Of a stretch of DNA of 64,000 bases, positions 17,299-26,350 are shown piece by piece. The notes below the pieces were generated by a model, which did not search any database, was not told the origin of the DNA, and was given only the letters and a program-made list of their open reading frames with translations. Within the stretch, counting starts at the first letter, position 1. Every line of letters begins with the position of its first letter. The DNA is from Kordiimonas lipolytica (GTDB lineage: Bacteria; Pseudomonadota; Alphaproteobacteria; Sphingomonadales; Kordiimonadaceae), in the NCBI RefSeq assembly GCF_001550065.1, contig NZ_LRUB01000002.1:305925-369924 (forward strand), in the 5' to 3' direction. Position numbers and translations under genes: made by a program.

Positions 17299-18050
17299 GA
17301 TGCTTCAGTTTCGCCGTCCTCATCTTCCTCATAAGGCATGTCCTTGAGGATTGCTTCGCCCTTGACGTACCACGACAGACCAAAAGCCCAGACGGAGATT
17401 GTCTCCAGCCAGAAGGTGGGGCTCCTGGCCTCAATCGCTGTGACCTGGTCTGCGCTCAGCACATATTTCCCCAAAATCAGATAGGCCGCGCCCAGGCCGA
17501 TCATAGACAGCATGGTCCAACCGCAAAGCCGGTAGATTTTGTTGCGGCGGCGTTTTTGCAGGGTGGGCTCCGTCTCTCCGGATTTGGTGAACAGGCACAG
17601 GCAGAAATAGGCCAGGACCAGGAAGAAGGCGAGCGAGAAAAACCAGTGCAGATAGCTTGAGACGCCAAAGGGAACGCCTGCCAGCACGTCTTTGGTCTCA
17701 AGCGTTGGGAAAAGCGCGGTGCCCACTGCCGCCACAGCTGCGATGTTGCCCGCCGCATTGTCTGAGATATGATACCACGGGCGCCTGGCGGCCTGTTCGG
17801 GCGTGTCTTGATAACCCTGATAGGCATAGAGGAAGATCGCTTCTGCGCACAGCACGCCCACGAACACGTCTCCCATGGGGGAATGGTAATATTGGCTGAT
17901 TGACAGGCGCATCAGGTCGCCGTTCAGATTGACCATATCGCCAAACAGGATGCTGCCGATGACCAGGATAATGGGAAACAGTAATCCGAGTCGGCCAATG
18001 GCCCGCCGCATACTCATATAGTGAATGATAAGCCCATTGGAGCCTGCCAT
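17295..18050 (-). CDS. Uncharacterised membrane protein (DUF998-like)
   Basis: A 251-residue protein with six or so membrane helices and an acidic C-terminal tail (EEDEDGETEAS). The segment LSISQYYHSPMGDVFVGVLCAEAIFLYAYQGY near the start is conserved in hypothetical bacterial membrane proteins of DUF998 type, which have no known activity. The start has GGGGAGG with good spacing. It is followed on the same strand by nothing close; upstream lies the M20 peptidase gene on the same strand but across a 95-base gap with a stem-loop. The last four bases overlap the convergent hydroxylase gene. Confidence 0.72.
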   Translation of the reverse strand: MAGSNGLIIHYMSMRRAIGRLGLLFPIILVIGSILFGDMVNLNGDLMRLSISQYYHSPMGDVFVGVLCAEAIFLYAYQGYQDTPEQAARRPWYHISDNAAGNIAAVAAVGTALFPTLETKDVLAGVPFGVSSYLHWFFSLAFFLVLAYFCLCLFTKSGETEPTLQKRRRNKIYRLCGWTMLSMIGLGAAYLILGKYVLSADQVTAIEARSPTFWLETISVWAFGLSWYVKGEAILKDMPYEEDEDGETEAS

Positions 18051-18109
18051 GGAAACCTCCCCGTTTCGCTGAAAGCATCACTCCGAACAGGTGCATGATA
18101 CACGGTATG

Positions 18110-18136
18110 GGCGCAGCCGCCAATGGGGGCTGCGCC
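18110..18136. other. GC-rich stem-loop after the M20 peptidase gene
   Basis: Perfect 9-bp arms GGCGCAGCC and GGCTGCGCC with a nine-base loop, ten bases beyond the peptidase stop at 18146. No T run follows on either strand, so it may protect the mRNA end or act with Rho rather than as a classical terminator. Confidence 0.55.
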
Positions 18137-18145
18137 AGACTGTGC

Positions 18146-19546
18146 TTACTTTCCTGCAATCTCTGTCAGCAGGATATGCCAGTGTTCAAGAGACTCATAA
18201 AAGGCCTTTACCGGCACCCGTTCATTGAGGCCGTGGGCATACATATCACTGCCCTTCATATAGATGCCGGACACACCATAGCTATCCATGCCCGCAGCGC
18301 GGAAATGCATGCCGTCTGTGCCGCCTGATTCCATATAAGGGACAATTTCCACGCCGGGGTGTAGGGTGTGGACGGCTTTTGTCAGTGGGCCAAGCACATC
18401 TTCGCGCAGTGGCGATGCAGGGCTTTCTGTTGGCTCATAAATGACCTCCCACTCGATGGCAGGGTTCGCAACGACCTCCTTGAGCATGCTCAGCGTGTTG
18501 TCAACGCCCGTCCCCGGGAACACCCGGCAGTTTACCGTTGCTGTGGCGCTTTGTGGCAGGGCGTTTTCCGCATGCCCGCCGCGCAGCATGGTGGCCACAC
18601 AAGTTGTGCCTGTGGTGCCGACATATTCAGGATAGGACCGCAGTGTCTTCAACGCCCATTCGTCGTTCGGGTTTTCTGCGAAGGCGGCCATTGCCTTGCC
18701 CAGATCACCTTCCGACCGCTTTGATGAAGCCTTGAAGAAAGCACGGGTCAGATCGCTATAGGATACCGGGAATTTGTAGGCCTGGATTTTCTTCAGCGCG
18801 TCGGCCAGATCATAAATCGCGTTGTCTTCACGCGGACGGCTGCTGTGGCCGCCTGGGTTGGTGGCTGTCAGTTCAAAGGTGACATAGGTTTTCTCGGCGG
18901 CCTGCATGTTGAAGCTGATCACGCTGCCGTCGTCTGCCAGGGCCCCGCCGCCCGCGTCGGCGATCAGCACGAACTCGGCGTCCGTCAGGTCACGGAAATC
19001 ATTGGCCAGGGCTTCTGTTGTCACCATGCCGGACTCTTCGTCGCCCGAAAACGCGATGATCAAGTCGCGCGTTGGCACAAAACCTTCAGCCTTCAGACGC
19101 AGGAACGCAGATGTAAGCGACGTGGTGCCCATTTTGTTGTCAACAGTGCCGCGGCCAAAGAAATAGCCGTCTTCCTCGATCAGCGTGAAAGGGTCGCGCT
19201 CCCAGTCTTCGGGGCGCGCGTCCACCACATCCATATGGGCGGACAGAAGGATCGGTTTTTTGCCCGATGACCCATCACCCCGGTAGCGCACGATCAATGC
19301 GGCAGTTTCGCCCATTTCCTTGATATGGATATCGGCGTCGTCAAAGCCGCCCGCCCGGAATTGATCAGCCAAGTAATTGGCCAGCTTGGGCACATTGCCG
19401 AATCCTTCGGCGGTGCGCATGGCAATGGAAGTGCGGTATATCTCCAGCGCTTTCTGTTCATGCGCTGTTGGGTTGTCCTGGCTGGCGTGCCCCTGTGGCG
19501 TCAAAATCGTTGCCGCAAGGGCAAATGCGGTGAGTGTCTTTTTCAT
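18146..19546 (-). CDS. Secreted M20-family zinc metallopeptidase
   Basis: A 466-residue M20 (ArgE/DapE/carboxypeptidase G2 type) peptidase with a signal peptide (TAFALAATILTPQGHA). Metal and catalytic residues are clear: His104 and Asp106 in SAHMDVVD, the bridging Asp136 in GRGTVDNKMG, and the general base Glu170 followed by Glu171 in FSGDEESG. A dimerisation domain with ATNPGGHSSRPREDN lies in the middle, and the final metal His is in DMYAHGLNERV. It should hydrolyse short peptides or N-acyl amino acids in the periplasm. AGAGGGAA precedes the ATG. Substrate preference cannot be read from the sequence. Confidence 0.9.
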   Translation of the reverse strand: MKKTLTAFALAATILTPQGHASQDNPTAHEQKALEIYRTSIAMRTAEGFGNVPKLANYLADQFRAGGFDDADIHIKEMGETAALIVRYRGDGSSGKKPILLSAHMDVVDARPEDWERDPFTLIEEDGYFFGRGTVDNKMGTTSLTSAFLRLKAEGFVPTRDLIIAFSGDEESGMVTTEALANDFRDLTDAEFVLIADAGGGALADDGSVISFNMQAAEKTYVTFELTATNPGGHSSRPREDNAIYDLADALKKIQAYKFPVSYSDLTRAFFKASSKRSEGDLGKAMAAFAENPNDEWALKTLRSYPEYVGTTGTTCVATMLRGGHAENALPQSATATVNCRVFPGTGVDNTLSMLKEVVANPAIEWEVIYEPTESPASPLREDVLGPLTKAVHTLHPGVEIVPYMESGGTDGMHFRAAGMDSYGVSGIYMKGSDMYAHGLNERVPVKAFYESLEHWHILLTEIAGK

Positions 19547-19730
19547 GGGTATTCCCTCTGTTTCCCCTGTTTGAAAAGACGGTAGCTCAACAAAGGCAAG
19601 GGAACACCATAGAAATTCTGCGGCTGAGTATAAGAAATCCCAAAGTGGGTGATCCAGTGCGACTTTCGTCTAATTGAACGACTCCTTCTAGCATGCTAGG
19701 CCTTGCCCATCACACACACTGGAGAGCCCC

Positions 19731-20393
19731 ATGTTTCATATTATTGATCCGCTTCTGCTGCCTGAAGAGGTTGCGCGCCTGAGAGAGTTGGCGCAGACGA
19801 TCAAGTTTGAGGATGGACGGCAAAGCAACCCGGGCTTTTCCAAGAAGAATAACCTTCAGCCTAACCATGGTGACGAAGGCTATAAGGAAGCGGCAAGCAT
19901 TGTTCAGGCGGGACTTTCCCGAAACGAATATTTCCGCGACTATTGCATCCCCAAGTCCATGGCTATTCCGATGCTGACCAAATACCAGCCGGGCATGAAC
20001 TATGGCGAACATATCGACAATGCCATGTTGCCATACCGGCCGGCCATCCGGTCGGACATCAGCTGCACGGTTTTTGTGTCTGACCCCGAAAGCTATGAGG
20101 GCGGCGAGCTGAATGTACGCATGGGGGACAAGAACCTGCAGATCAAGGGCAAAGCCGGGACGGCAGTTGTGTATCCCAGCACCACTTATCATCAGGTGTT
20201 GCCGGTCACAAAGGGTGAGCGCATTGTTTCCATCACCTTTATCGAAAGCATGGTGCGTGACCTTCAGCAGCGCGAGATTTTGGTTGAACTGACGGAATTC
20301 CTGCATGCCAACGCTGCCAAGGTGGGGGCGGACGAGCAGATGCGGCTTGAATATGTGCGCCAGAACCTGACGAGGATGTGGAGCGGTACCTAG
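19731..20393 (+). CDS. PKHD-type Fe(II)/2-oxoglutarate hydroxylase, PiuC/YbiX family
   Basis: A 220-residue Fe(II)- and 2-oxoglutarate-dependent dioxygenase. The metal triad is His94 and Asp96 (YGEHIDNAM) and His154 (TTYHQVLPV), with Arg164 for 2-oxoglutarate; YEGGELNV is the family signature. PiuC/YbiX proteins are often found beside siderophore receptors and may be iron-regulated, but the substrate is unknown. No Fur-like sequence is visible upstream; a perfect 12-bp palindrome CTAGCATGCTAG lies about 32-43 bases before the start. GGAGAG precedes the ATG. The stop lies 3 bases from that of the convergent sulfotransferase-like gene. Confidence 0.9.
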   Translation: MFHIIDPLLLPEEVARLRELAQTIKFEDGRQSNPGFSKKNNLQPNHGDEGYKEAASIVQAGLSRNEYFRDYCIPKSMAIPMLTKYQPGMNYGEHIDNAMLPYRPAIRSDISCTVFVSDPESYEGGELNVRMGDKNLQIKGKAGTAVVYPSTTYHQVLPVTKGERIVSITFIESMVRDLQQREILVELTEFLHANAAKVGADEQMRLEYVRQNLTRMWSGT

Positions 20394-20396
20394 GCG

Positions 20397-21446
20397 CTAG
20401 TTCGCGTACCCGAATGCCCTGAGCTCGCTTGCGGTCAATTCGTGGGTGCGGGCGAAATCAACCAGCCAATTCATTCCCTTGGTGATTTCCTCGCTGTTTT
20501 CAGCGCGGGATGCGGCCAGCCGGTCGCGCCTATCCTGCGCGGAAAAGCTATAGTCCGTGGCTTTCGAATACCGCCCCAGGACAGGGTTGCTGAGCGCATT
20601 GGCTATGTTTTGTTCATCGGCTGGGTGGTCAAAATGCCGGGCCAGCGCCGCAAGGGACGCTGCCGGGTCTTTCAGATAGCGGTCAAAATCCAACCGATGT
20701 ACCCGGTCGCCTGCTACCTCTGATGCAAGCTGCATGTTGGTCATTTCCGCCAAGTAGGTCATGGCCGCCAACTCTCCGGCTGACATCGAATGCAGAGGCG
20801 GCAAGCTTGCGCCTGTCGCTTCCATCAGGGAAGCCATGCGAGGCTTGGCGCCGCCCGCGAGGTCGGTGATATAGGCCGGTGCCCCCAGAACCGTGCTGAT
20901 ATAGATTTCAGGCGCCATGGAAAGGCACATGGCCCGGTCCTTTGGGAACTGCGTCAGCCACGGCGCCGCCAGCAGGCTGCAGAAGCTGGTGGCCTTGAGG
21001 ACGCTTGTTTCGCCCTTCTTTGGTGTGCGGGACCAGAGCGCGCGCATAAGCGCCATGTCTTCCATGATAGATGCACTGTTTTTCCGGCTCCAGACGGTAT
21101 CGCGGTCGGTCCAGAAATGGGCAAGGTCGCGAAGCGGCAGTGGTTCGCGCAGGCTGAACATGCCGTCCAGAAGTCCAAGGGCGCGTGAAATCAGCGTCGA
21201 GCCGCAATGGCCGACATGGAAGATCAGCCCCATTGGCTGTGCAGGCGCTGCGCCGGTTTGCGCGCGAACCTCTTCAAGGCTGGCCCAGTTGCCCTGCATG
21301 CCGGGGCGGATGGCACGCTGGTCCAGAAAGGCTGCATCACTATAGAAGGCTGTGTCAGCGTCAATCAGATAGACCTGATCGCTTTCCCAATTCACCTGGA
21401 AGGGATAAAGCGCGGGGTCGTCCATCAGGTTTGGCGTGGCCTGCAT
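20397..21446 (-). CDS. Sulfotransferase-like P-loop protein
   Basis: A 349-residue cytoplasmic protein. Residues 78-88 read VGHCGSTLISR, which matches the 5'-phosphosulfate binding loop of PAPS-dependent sulfotransferases (GSxRSGSTLL pattern), and the C-terminal half has the LDFDRYLKDPAASLAALARHFD segment common to the family. The acceptor is unknown. It is convergent with the PKHD hydroxylase gene; the two products could act on the same molecule, but this is inference from neighbourhood. The ribosome binding site before the ATG at 21446 is weak. The first 70 residues are not recognisable. Confidence 0.65.
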   Translation of the reverse strand: MQATPNLMDDPALYPFQVNWESDQVYLIDADTAFYSDAAFLDQRAIRPGMQGNWASLEEVRAQTGAAPAQPMGLIFHVGHCGSTLISRALGLLDGMFSLREPLPLRDLAHFWTDRDTVWSRKNSASIMEDMALMRALWSRTPKKGETSVLKATSFCSLLAAPWLTQFPKDRAMCLSMAPEIYISTVLGAPAYITDLAGGAKPRMASLMEATGASLPPLHSMSAGELAAMTYLAEMTNMQLASEVAGDRVHRLDFDRYLKDPAASLAALARHFDHPADEQNIANALSNPVLGRYSKATDYSFSAQDRRDRLAASRAENSEEITKGMNWLVDFARTHELTASELRAFGYAN

Positions 21447-21558
21447 CGACTTTATGCATCCGTTTCATGTTAGGGATTGGGCTGTGGGCGAGAGGATAGG
21501 CGGCGATTTCGCAGATAACAATATGCTGATGGTTTATCTGCCATCGTGGATATGGGGA

Positions 21559-21586
21559 CCGGGAGGCGGCGGGTACCACCTCCCGG
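21559..21586. other. GC-rich stem-loop after the prolyl oligopeptidase gene
   Basis: Perfect 8-bp arms CCGGGAGG and CCTCCCGG with a 12-base loop, ten bases beyond the peptidase stop at 21597. On the minus strand no T run follows; on the plus strand a T-rich stretch lies a few bases away. Confidence 0.5.
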
Positions 21587-21596
21587 CATGTTGTTT

Positions 21597-23687
21597 TTAG
21601 TCCATCAGTTTTTTCAGAACATAAACCGTCTGCAGGGCATCAGTGAAGGCTCTCTGCTTTAGGTTCGCGGCGGCTGAATGCCCGCCTTCGGTGTTTTCAT
21701 AATAGATCACCGGCTTGTCCATGGAGAGCATCCGTGCCGCCATCTTGCGGGCGTGGCCCGGGTGCACGCGGTCGTCCTTCGTGGACGTATAGAAGAAGAC
21801 CTCCGGATAGTCCTTGTCAGCACTGAGGTTCTGGTACGGTGAATATTTAAGGATATAGTCCCGCTCTTCCGGGATATCCGGGTTGCCGTATTCGCCCATC
21901 CAGCTTGCGCCGGCCAGAAGCGTATGGAACCGCATCATGTCCAGAAGTGGTACAGCACAGATCACAGCGTTCCATAGGTCCGGGCGCTGGGTGGTCATCA
22001 CACCCATCAGAAGGCCACCGTTTGACCCGCCGCGGATACCCAGGTGCTCAGGGCTGGTGAGGCCGCTGCTGATCAGGTCTTCGCCCACGGCGATAAAATC
22101 GTCATAGGCGCGCTGGCGGTTTTCCTTTAGGGCCGCCTGGTGCCATTTCGGGCCAAACTCGCCGCCGCCACGGATGTTGGCAACAGCATATGCGCCGCCT
22201 TCTTCAACCCAAAGCTTGCTGAAGCCGGACAGGTAACCAGGCGACAAGGAAATCTCAAACCCGCCATAGCCATAAAGAACGGTCGGTGTCTTGCCGTCCA
22301 TCTTGGTGTCTTTGTGGCGGATCAGGAAATAGGGTACGCTGGTGCCGTCAGCCGACGTGGCGAACTTCTGTTCGGTCACCAGGTTCGAGGCATCAAAGCG
22401 CGTTGGCAGGCTTGTCACTTCTTCTGGCACCTTACCGCGTTCCACGACATAAAGCGTGTCGGGCTGCAGGAAGCTCTCAAAATTCACGAAAGCTGCGTCG
22501 GTCCATTCATCGGCGCTTACTACATTCAGGCTGCCGTTTTCCGGCATGCCCAGGTCCGCCACCTGCCAGCCTTCGGCGTCGGGGCGGGCGGACTTCAGGT
22601 TGCCGGTTACTTCGTCAAGCACGGTCAGGAAAACGCGGTCCTTCCCGATGGTCACGTCGTCGATTGAGTTACGCTCGCCCGGCTCGAAGATCACCTTGAG
22701 GCTCAGGCCTGGGCGGCCAGCGATTGCGTCGGCCACCTTGATGGATACCAGCGAGCCAGCCTTCACTTCTTTGGCGCCCACGGTCCAGTCCTTGCGCATT
22801 TGCAGGAGGAGCATGTCGGCGAAGAAGCCCTGGAAGGAGATGGTCTTTGGCAGGTCCAGCGTGCGCATTTCCGCCTCAAGGCCTTCGCCTTCCATGATGT
22901 GGATCACTTCGGTGAAAAAGTCAGGCGCCTGCACAACGCCCACATACGTGCCGTCAGGGCGGTGGCTCGCGAACGGGAAGCTACCTACGTCCTTGCGGTC
23001 GCCTTCATGCATCAGCTTGGCCATCGACAGCGGTTCGTTCCGCTTCCAAAGCTTGATCTGGTTGGCATAGCCAGAATCCGTCATGGTGCCGTCACCAAAA
23101 TCTGTGCCGATCAGCACGGTGTCAGCGTCCACCCACACAACTTCCTGTTTGGCTTCTTCGGTGATGAAACCGCCATCCACGAAGCGTTTGGTGAAGGCGT
23201 CAAATTCGCGCACCACAACGGCGTCACCGCCGCCGCGGCTCAGTTCAATCAGGCAGCGGCCAAAATCGGGTGCCAGGCACTTACGCGCCTTATAGACCCA
23301 GTTCTCGCCTTCTTCTTCGGCCAGCTTGTCAAAGTCCAGAACGTCCACCCACTTGGGTTCGCCGGATTTGTATGACTTCAGGCTGGTACGGCGCCACAGG
23401 CCACGGACATTCTTTTCATCCTGCCAGAAGTTGTGCACGGCACCGCCCGTGAGGCGGCCATAGGCGATTTTGTCCTTGGCGTTATAGTCCTTCAGTGCGC
23501 GTTCCTTCAGGGCCTCAAAACGCGGGTCTTTTTCCAGCATGCCAAGCGAATGGGCATTGCGTTCATGCACCCATTCAAGCGCCTTGTCGCCTTCAACCTC
23601 TTCAAGCCACAGGAACGGATCATCGTCCGCACCCACGGCAACCGTAATGGCTGCAGCCATAACTACTCCTACTGTCACTGATTTCAT
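21597..23687 (-). CDS. Prolyl oligopeptidase (S9A family), exported
   Basis: A 696-residue S9A peptidase with a short signal peptide (MKSVTVGVVMAAAITVAVGA). An N-terminal seven-bladed propeller domain (about 70-420) precedes the alpha/beta hydrolase domain with the nucleophile Ser555 in GGSNGG, the acid in TKDDRVHPGHA and the histidine in EGGHSAAANLKQ. It cleaves short proline-containing peptides after Pro, presumably in the periplasm. The frame extends to 23777, but the ATG at 23687 follows AAGGGGGGAC and starts the signal peptide. A stem-loop follows the stop. The gene is 31 bases downstream of gloB on the same strand. Confidence 0.92.
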   Translation of the reverse strand: MKSVTVGVVMAAAITVAVGADDDPFLWLEEVEGDKALEWVHERNAHSLGMLEKDPRFEALKERALKDYNAKDKIAYGRLTGGAVHNFWQDEKNVRGLWRRTSLKSYKSGEPKWVDVLDFDKLAEEEGENWVYKARKCLAPDFGRCLIELSRGGGDAVVVREFDAFTKRFVDGGFITEEAKQEVVWVDADTVLIGTDFGDGTMTDSGYANQIKLWKRNEPLSMAKLMHEGDRKDVGSFPFASHRPDGTYVGVVQAPDFFTEVIHIMEGEGLEAEMRTLDLPKTISFQGFFADMLLLQMRKDWTVGAKEVKAGSLVSIKVADAIAGRPGLSLKVIFEPGERNSIDDVTIGKDRVFLTVLDEVTGNLKSARPDAEGWQVADLGMPENGSLNVVSADEWTDAAFVNFESFLQPDTLYVVERGKVPEEVTSLPTRFDASNLVTEQKFATSADGTSVPYFLIRHKDTKMDGKTPTVLYGYGGFEISLSPGYLSGFSKLWVEEGGAYAVANIRGGGEFGPKWHQAALKENRQRAYDDFIAVGEDLISSGLTSPEHLGIRGGSNGGLLMGVMTTQRPDLWNAVICAVPLLDMMRFHTLLAGASWMGEYGNPDIPEERDYILKYSPYQNLSADKDYPEVFFYTSTKDDRVHPGHARKMAARMLSMDKPVIYYENTEGGHSAAANLKQRAFTDALQTVYVLKKLMD

Positions 23688-23718
23688 TTTGTCCCCCCTT
23701 GGACTGTTTTTGTTGCGT

Positions 23719-24483
23719 TTAGAAATTGTCTTTCCGCGCCCGCACTTCGGCGAACACTTTGGGTAGCGGCGCGCCAATCATGCCCACCGTTTCCTGGATG
23801 TTGTCGCTCATGGGCCTGAGGAACGGGTTGGTTGCCTTCTCCAGCCCGATGGTGGTCGGGATGGTGGGTGTGCCTGCTGCGCGCAGTTTTTCCACTTCCG
23901 CCATGCGGGCCTGAAGGTATGCATTGCCGGGCTCCACCGTCAGGGCGAAATTGCCGTTGGCCATGGTATATTCGTGGGCGCAGTAGACCTTCGTTTCGTC
24001 CGGCAGCTTCAGGAATTTCGACAGCGATTGCCACATCTGGTCTGCCGTGCCTTCAAACAGACGGCCGCAGCCCATGGCGAACAGCGTGTCACCGCAAAAA
24101 AGCGCGGCGTCGCCAGCAAAATGATAGGCAATATGCCCGGCTGTGTGGCCCGGCACGTCATAAACGTCTGCCGCCACATCGCCCAGATAGGCTTGGTCCC
24201 CGTCGCCAACCGCTATATCAAGGCCCGGGATGCGCTCGCGTTCCGCCGCCGGCCCGACAATGGTCACACCAAAGCGTTCCTTCAGCGCCAGGTTGGCGCC
24301 CGTATGGTCCCAGTGGTGGTGGGTGTTCAGGATATGGGTCAGCGTCCAGCCGCGCTTCTCAAGCTCCGCGACCACTTCATCCTCAACGGCAGGGTCAACG
24401 ACCGCCGTGTCGCCCGACCTGGGTTCATGGATCAGATAAACATAATTGTCCGACAGGACCGGTATTTGAACGATCTCAAGCAT
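23719..24483 (-). CDS. gloB: Hydroxyacylglutathione hydrolase (glyoxalase II)
   Basis: A 254-residue metallo-beta-lactamase fold enzyme that hydrolyses S-D-lactoylglutathione to D-lactate and glutathione, the second step of methylglyoxal removal. The binuclear metal motif THHHWDHTG is at 54-62, with the later metal ligands in VPGHTAGHIAYHF, LFCGDTLFAMGCGRLFEG and YCAHEYT. The C-terminal substrate helices with ATNPFLR are typical of GloB. Length matches the family. GGGAGT precedes the ATG. It is in the cytoplasm and probably transcribed with the peptidase gene downstream. Confidence 0.95.
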   Translation of the reverse strand: MLEIVQIPVLSDNYVYLIHEPRSGDTAVVDPAVEDEVVAELEKRGWTLTHILNTHHHWDHTGANLALKERFGVTIVGPAAERERIPGLDIAVGDGDQAYLGDVAADVYDVPGHTAGHIAYHFAGDAALFCGDTLFAMGCGRLFEGTADQMWQSLSKFLKLPDETKVYCAHEYTMANGNFALTVEPGNAYLQARMAEVEKLRAAGTPTIPTTIGLEKATNPFLRPMSDNIQETVGMIGAPLPKVFAEVRARKDNF

Positions 24484-24619
24484 AGATAACTCCCACTCCG
24501 GGCGACACTATAGCCGCGCTCGACAGTCGGGCCAACTCAGAAACGGCAGTGTGTGCTTGCACCCATGTGCCATGCCCCCTTACGGTGTTGGCTGATTGCA
24601 TCACAAGAAAGGGACGGCC

Positions 24620-26341
24620 ATGGGCATCACGCGTCTGAATTTCCTAAAACTGATGGTGGCGGTGGCCTTCCTGGCGCTCAGCGGGTGTGGCGACAGCGGA
24701 CAGACGCCGGAACGCTATGATGTTCTGATCATGAACGGCACCGTGTATGACGGCACAGGTGCGCCGGGGCGCGAGGTTGATGTGGGGGTGCGGGATGACC
24801 GAATCGTCGCCATCGGAGACCTTTCGGGTGCGGAGGCCGACACGGTTATTGATGCTGCGGGTAAGGCGGTCTCCCCCGGCTTTATCAATATGCTGTCCTG
24901 GGCAACAGACAGCCTGATCATCGATGGCCGCGGCCTGTCGGACACCGTTCAGGGAGTAACGCTTGAAGTGTTTGGCGAAGGCTGGTCCATGGGGCCACTG
25001 GCGGATCATACGAAAGCAGATTACCAGAAGAAAATCAGCGCCACGCCCCAGCCCTATGACGTCAACTGGACCGGCTTTGGCGAATATCTTGAGATGCTGG
25101 AAGCAAAGGGCATTTCGCCAAATGTGGCGTCCTATGTGGGTGCCACCACCGTGCGGATCAATCATGTCGGATACGCCAACCGTGCGCCGACAGCGGATGA
25201 GCTTGAAGCCATGAAGGCCGAGGTGGCGACCGCGATGGAGGAAGGTGCCATGGGCCTAGGCACGTCGCTTATTTATGCGCCGGCCTTCTATGCTGATACA
25301 GATGAGCTGATCGCGCTGGCGAGCGTCGCGGGCCAGTATGGAGGTCGCTATATTTCGCACATGCGCAATGAAGGCAGCCAGATCATGACCTCGCTGGAGG
25401 AGCTGATCACCATCGCCCGGGAAGCCGGGCTTCCGGCGGAAATTTATCACCTGAAGGCAGCGGGCAAGGAAAATTGGGGCAAGCTGGATGAGGTGATCGC
25501 CCGGGTTGAAAAGGCGCGGGCTGAGGGCTTGGATATCAGCGCGGATATGTATAGCTACACGGCTGGGGCCACCGGGCTTGATGCGGCCATGCCGCCCTGG
25601 GTGCAGGAAGGCACACACGATGATTGGGCGGCCCGCCTGAAGGACCCGGAAATCCGCAAGCGGCTGCAGGTGGAAATGACCACGCCGTCTGACGATTGGG
25701 AAAACCTGATGCTGGCGGCAGGCCCGGAGGGGGTGTTGCTCCCATACTTCCAGAACCCGGAGCTGAAGAAATATACAGGCATGCGCCTTTCGGAAGTGGC
25801 AGCGGCCATGGGCAAAACGCCCGAAGAGGCCGCGATGGATCTGGTGATCGCGGACGGCACGCGCGTGAGCGCCATCTATTTCCTGATGTCTGAGGAGAAT
25901 GTGAAAAAGAAAATCCGACAGCCCTGGGTGGCTTTCGGGTCTGACGCCGAAGCGGTGGACCCTATGGTCGCGAAAGAATTTGGCGGCAAGCACCCGCGCA
26001 CCTACGGTAACGTCGCGCGGTTGCTTGGGCACTATGTTCGGGACGAAAAGGTCATCCCTCTTGAGGAGGCAATTTTCCGGTTGACCGGACTGCCAGCGGC
26101 ACGGCTGAAGCTAAGGGATCGTGGCCATATTCTTGAAGGGGCTTTCGCCGACATTGTTGTTTTCGACCCGGCGACGGTTGCTGATCATTCAACCTTCAAC
26201 GATCCACACCAACTTTCCACGGGCGTCAGTAATGTATTCATCAACGGTGTACAAGTGATCAAGGATGGTGAGCATACGGGCGCGACCCCAGGACGTGTGG
26301 TGCGTGGCCCCGGCTGGACCGGGCGGATGGGAAGCCAGTAA
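24620..26341 (+). CDS. N-acyl-D-amino-acid deacylase-like amidohydrolase, lipoprotein, altered metal site
   Basis: A 573-residue amidohydrolase-superfamily protein resembling N-acyl-D-amino-acid deacylases. The N-terminus is a lipoprotein signal with lipobox LSGC (Cys23), so it is probably anchored in the envelope. The beta-metal-type ligands are present (His247 in YISHMRNEG, His277 in EIYHLKAAG, Asp442 in FGSD). The first strand, normally PGFIDxHxH, reads PGFINMLSW (86-94), so the HxH pair is absent, and the bridging Cys of D-aminoacylases is replaced by Glu in VFGEGWS. Activity may therefore use one metal or a changed site. The start follows AAAGGGACGG. It would fit with the D-amino-acid aminotransferase theme. 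Confidence 0.82.
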   Translation: MGITRLNFLKLMVAVAFLALSGCGDSGQTPERYDVLIMNGTVYDGTGAPGREVDVGVRDDRIVAIGDLSGAEADTVIDAAGKAVSPGFINMLSWATDSLIIDGRGLSDTVQGVTLEVFGEGWSMGPLADHTKADYQKKISATPQPYDVNWTGFGEYLEMLEAKGISPNVASYVGATTVRINHVGYANRAPTADELEAMKAEVATAMEEGAMGLGTSLIYAPAFYADTDELIALASVAGQYGGRYISHMRNEGSQIMTSLEELITIAREAGLPAEIYHLKAAGKENWGKLDEVIARVEKARAEGLDISADMYSYTAGATGLDAAMPPWVQEGTHDDWAARLKDPEIRKRLQVEMTTPSDDWENLMLAAGPEGVLLPYFQNPELKKYTGMRLSEVAAAMGKTPEEAAMDLVIADGTRVSAIYFLMSEENVKKKIRQPWVAFGSDAEAVDPMVAKEFGGKHPRTYGNVARLLGHYVRDEKVIPLEEAIFRLTGLPAARLKLRDRGHILEGAFADIVVFDPATVADHSTFNDPHQLSTGVSNVFINGVQVIKDGEHTGATPGRVVRGPGWTGRMGSQ

Positions 26342-26350
26342 GCGAGCGTA

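Noticed and set aside
19688..19699. 12-bp palindrome CTAGCATGCTAG upstream of the PiuC-type gene
   Set aside because: Perfect but short, with no related site or spacing logic; may be chance. Mentioned in the gene entry only.
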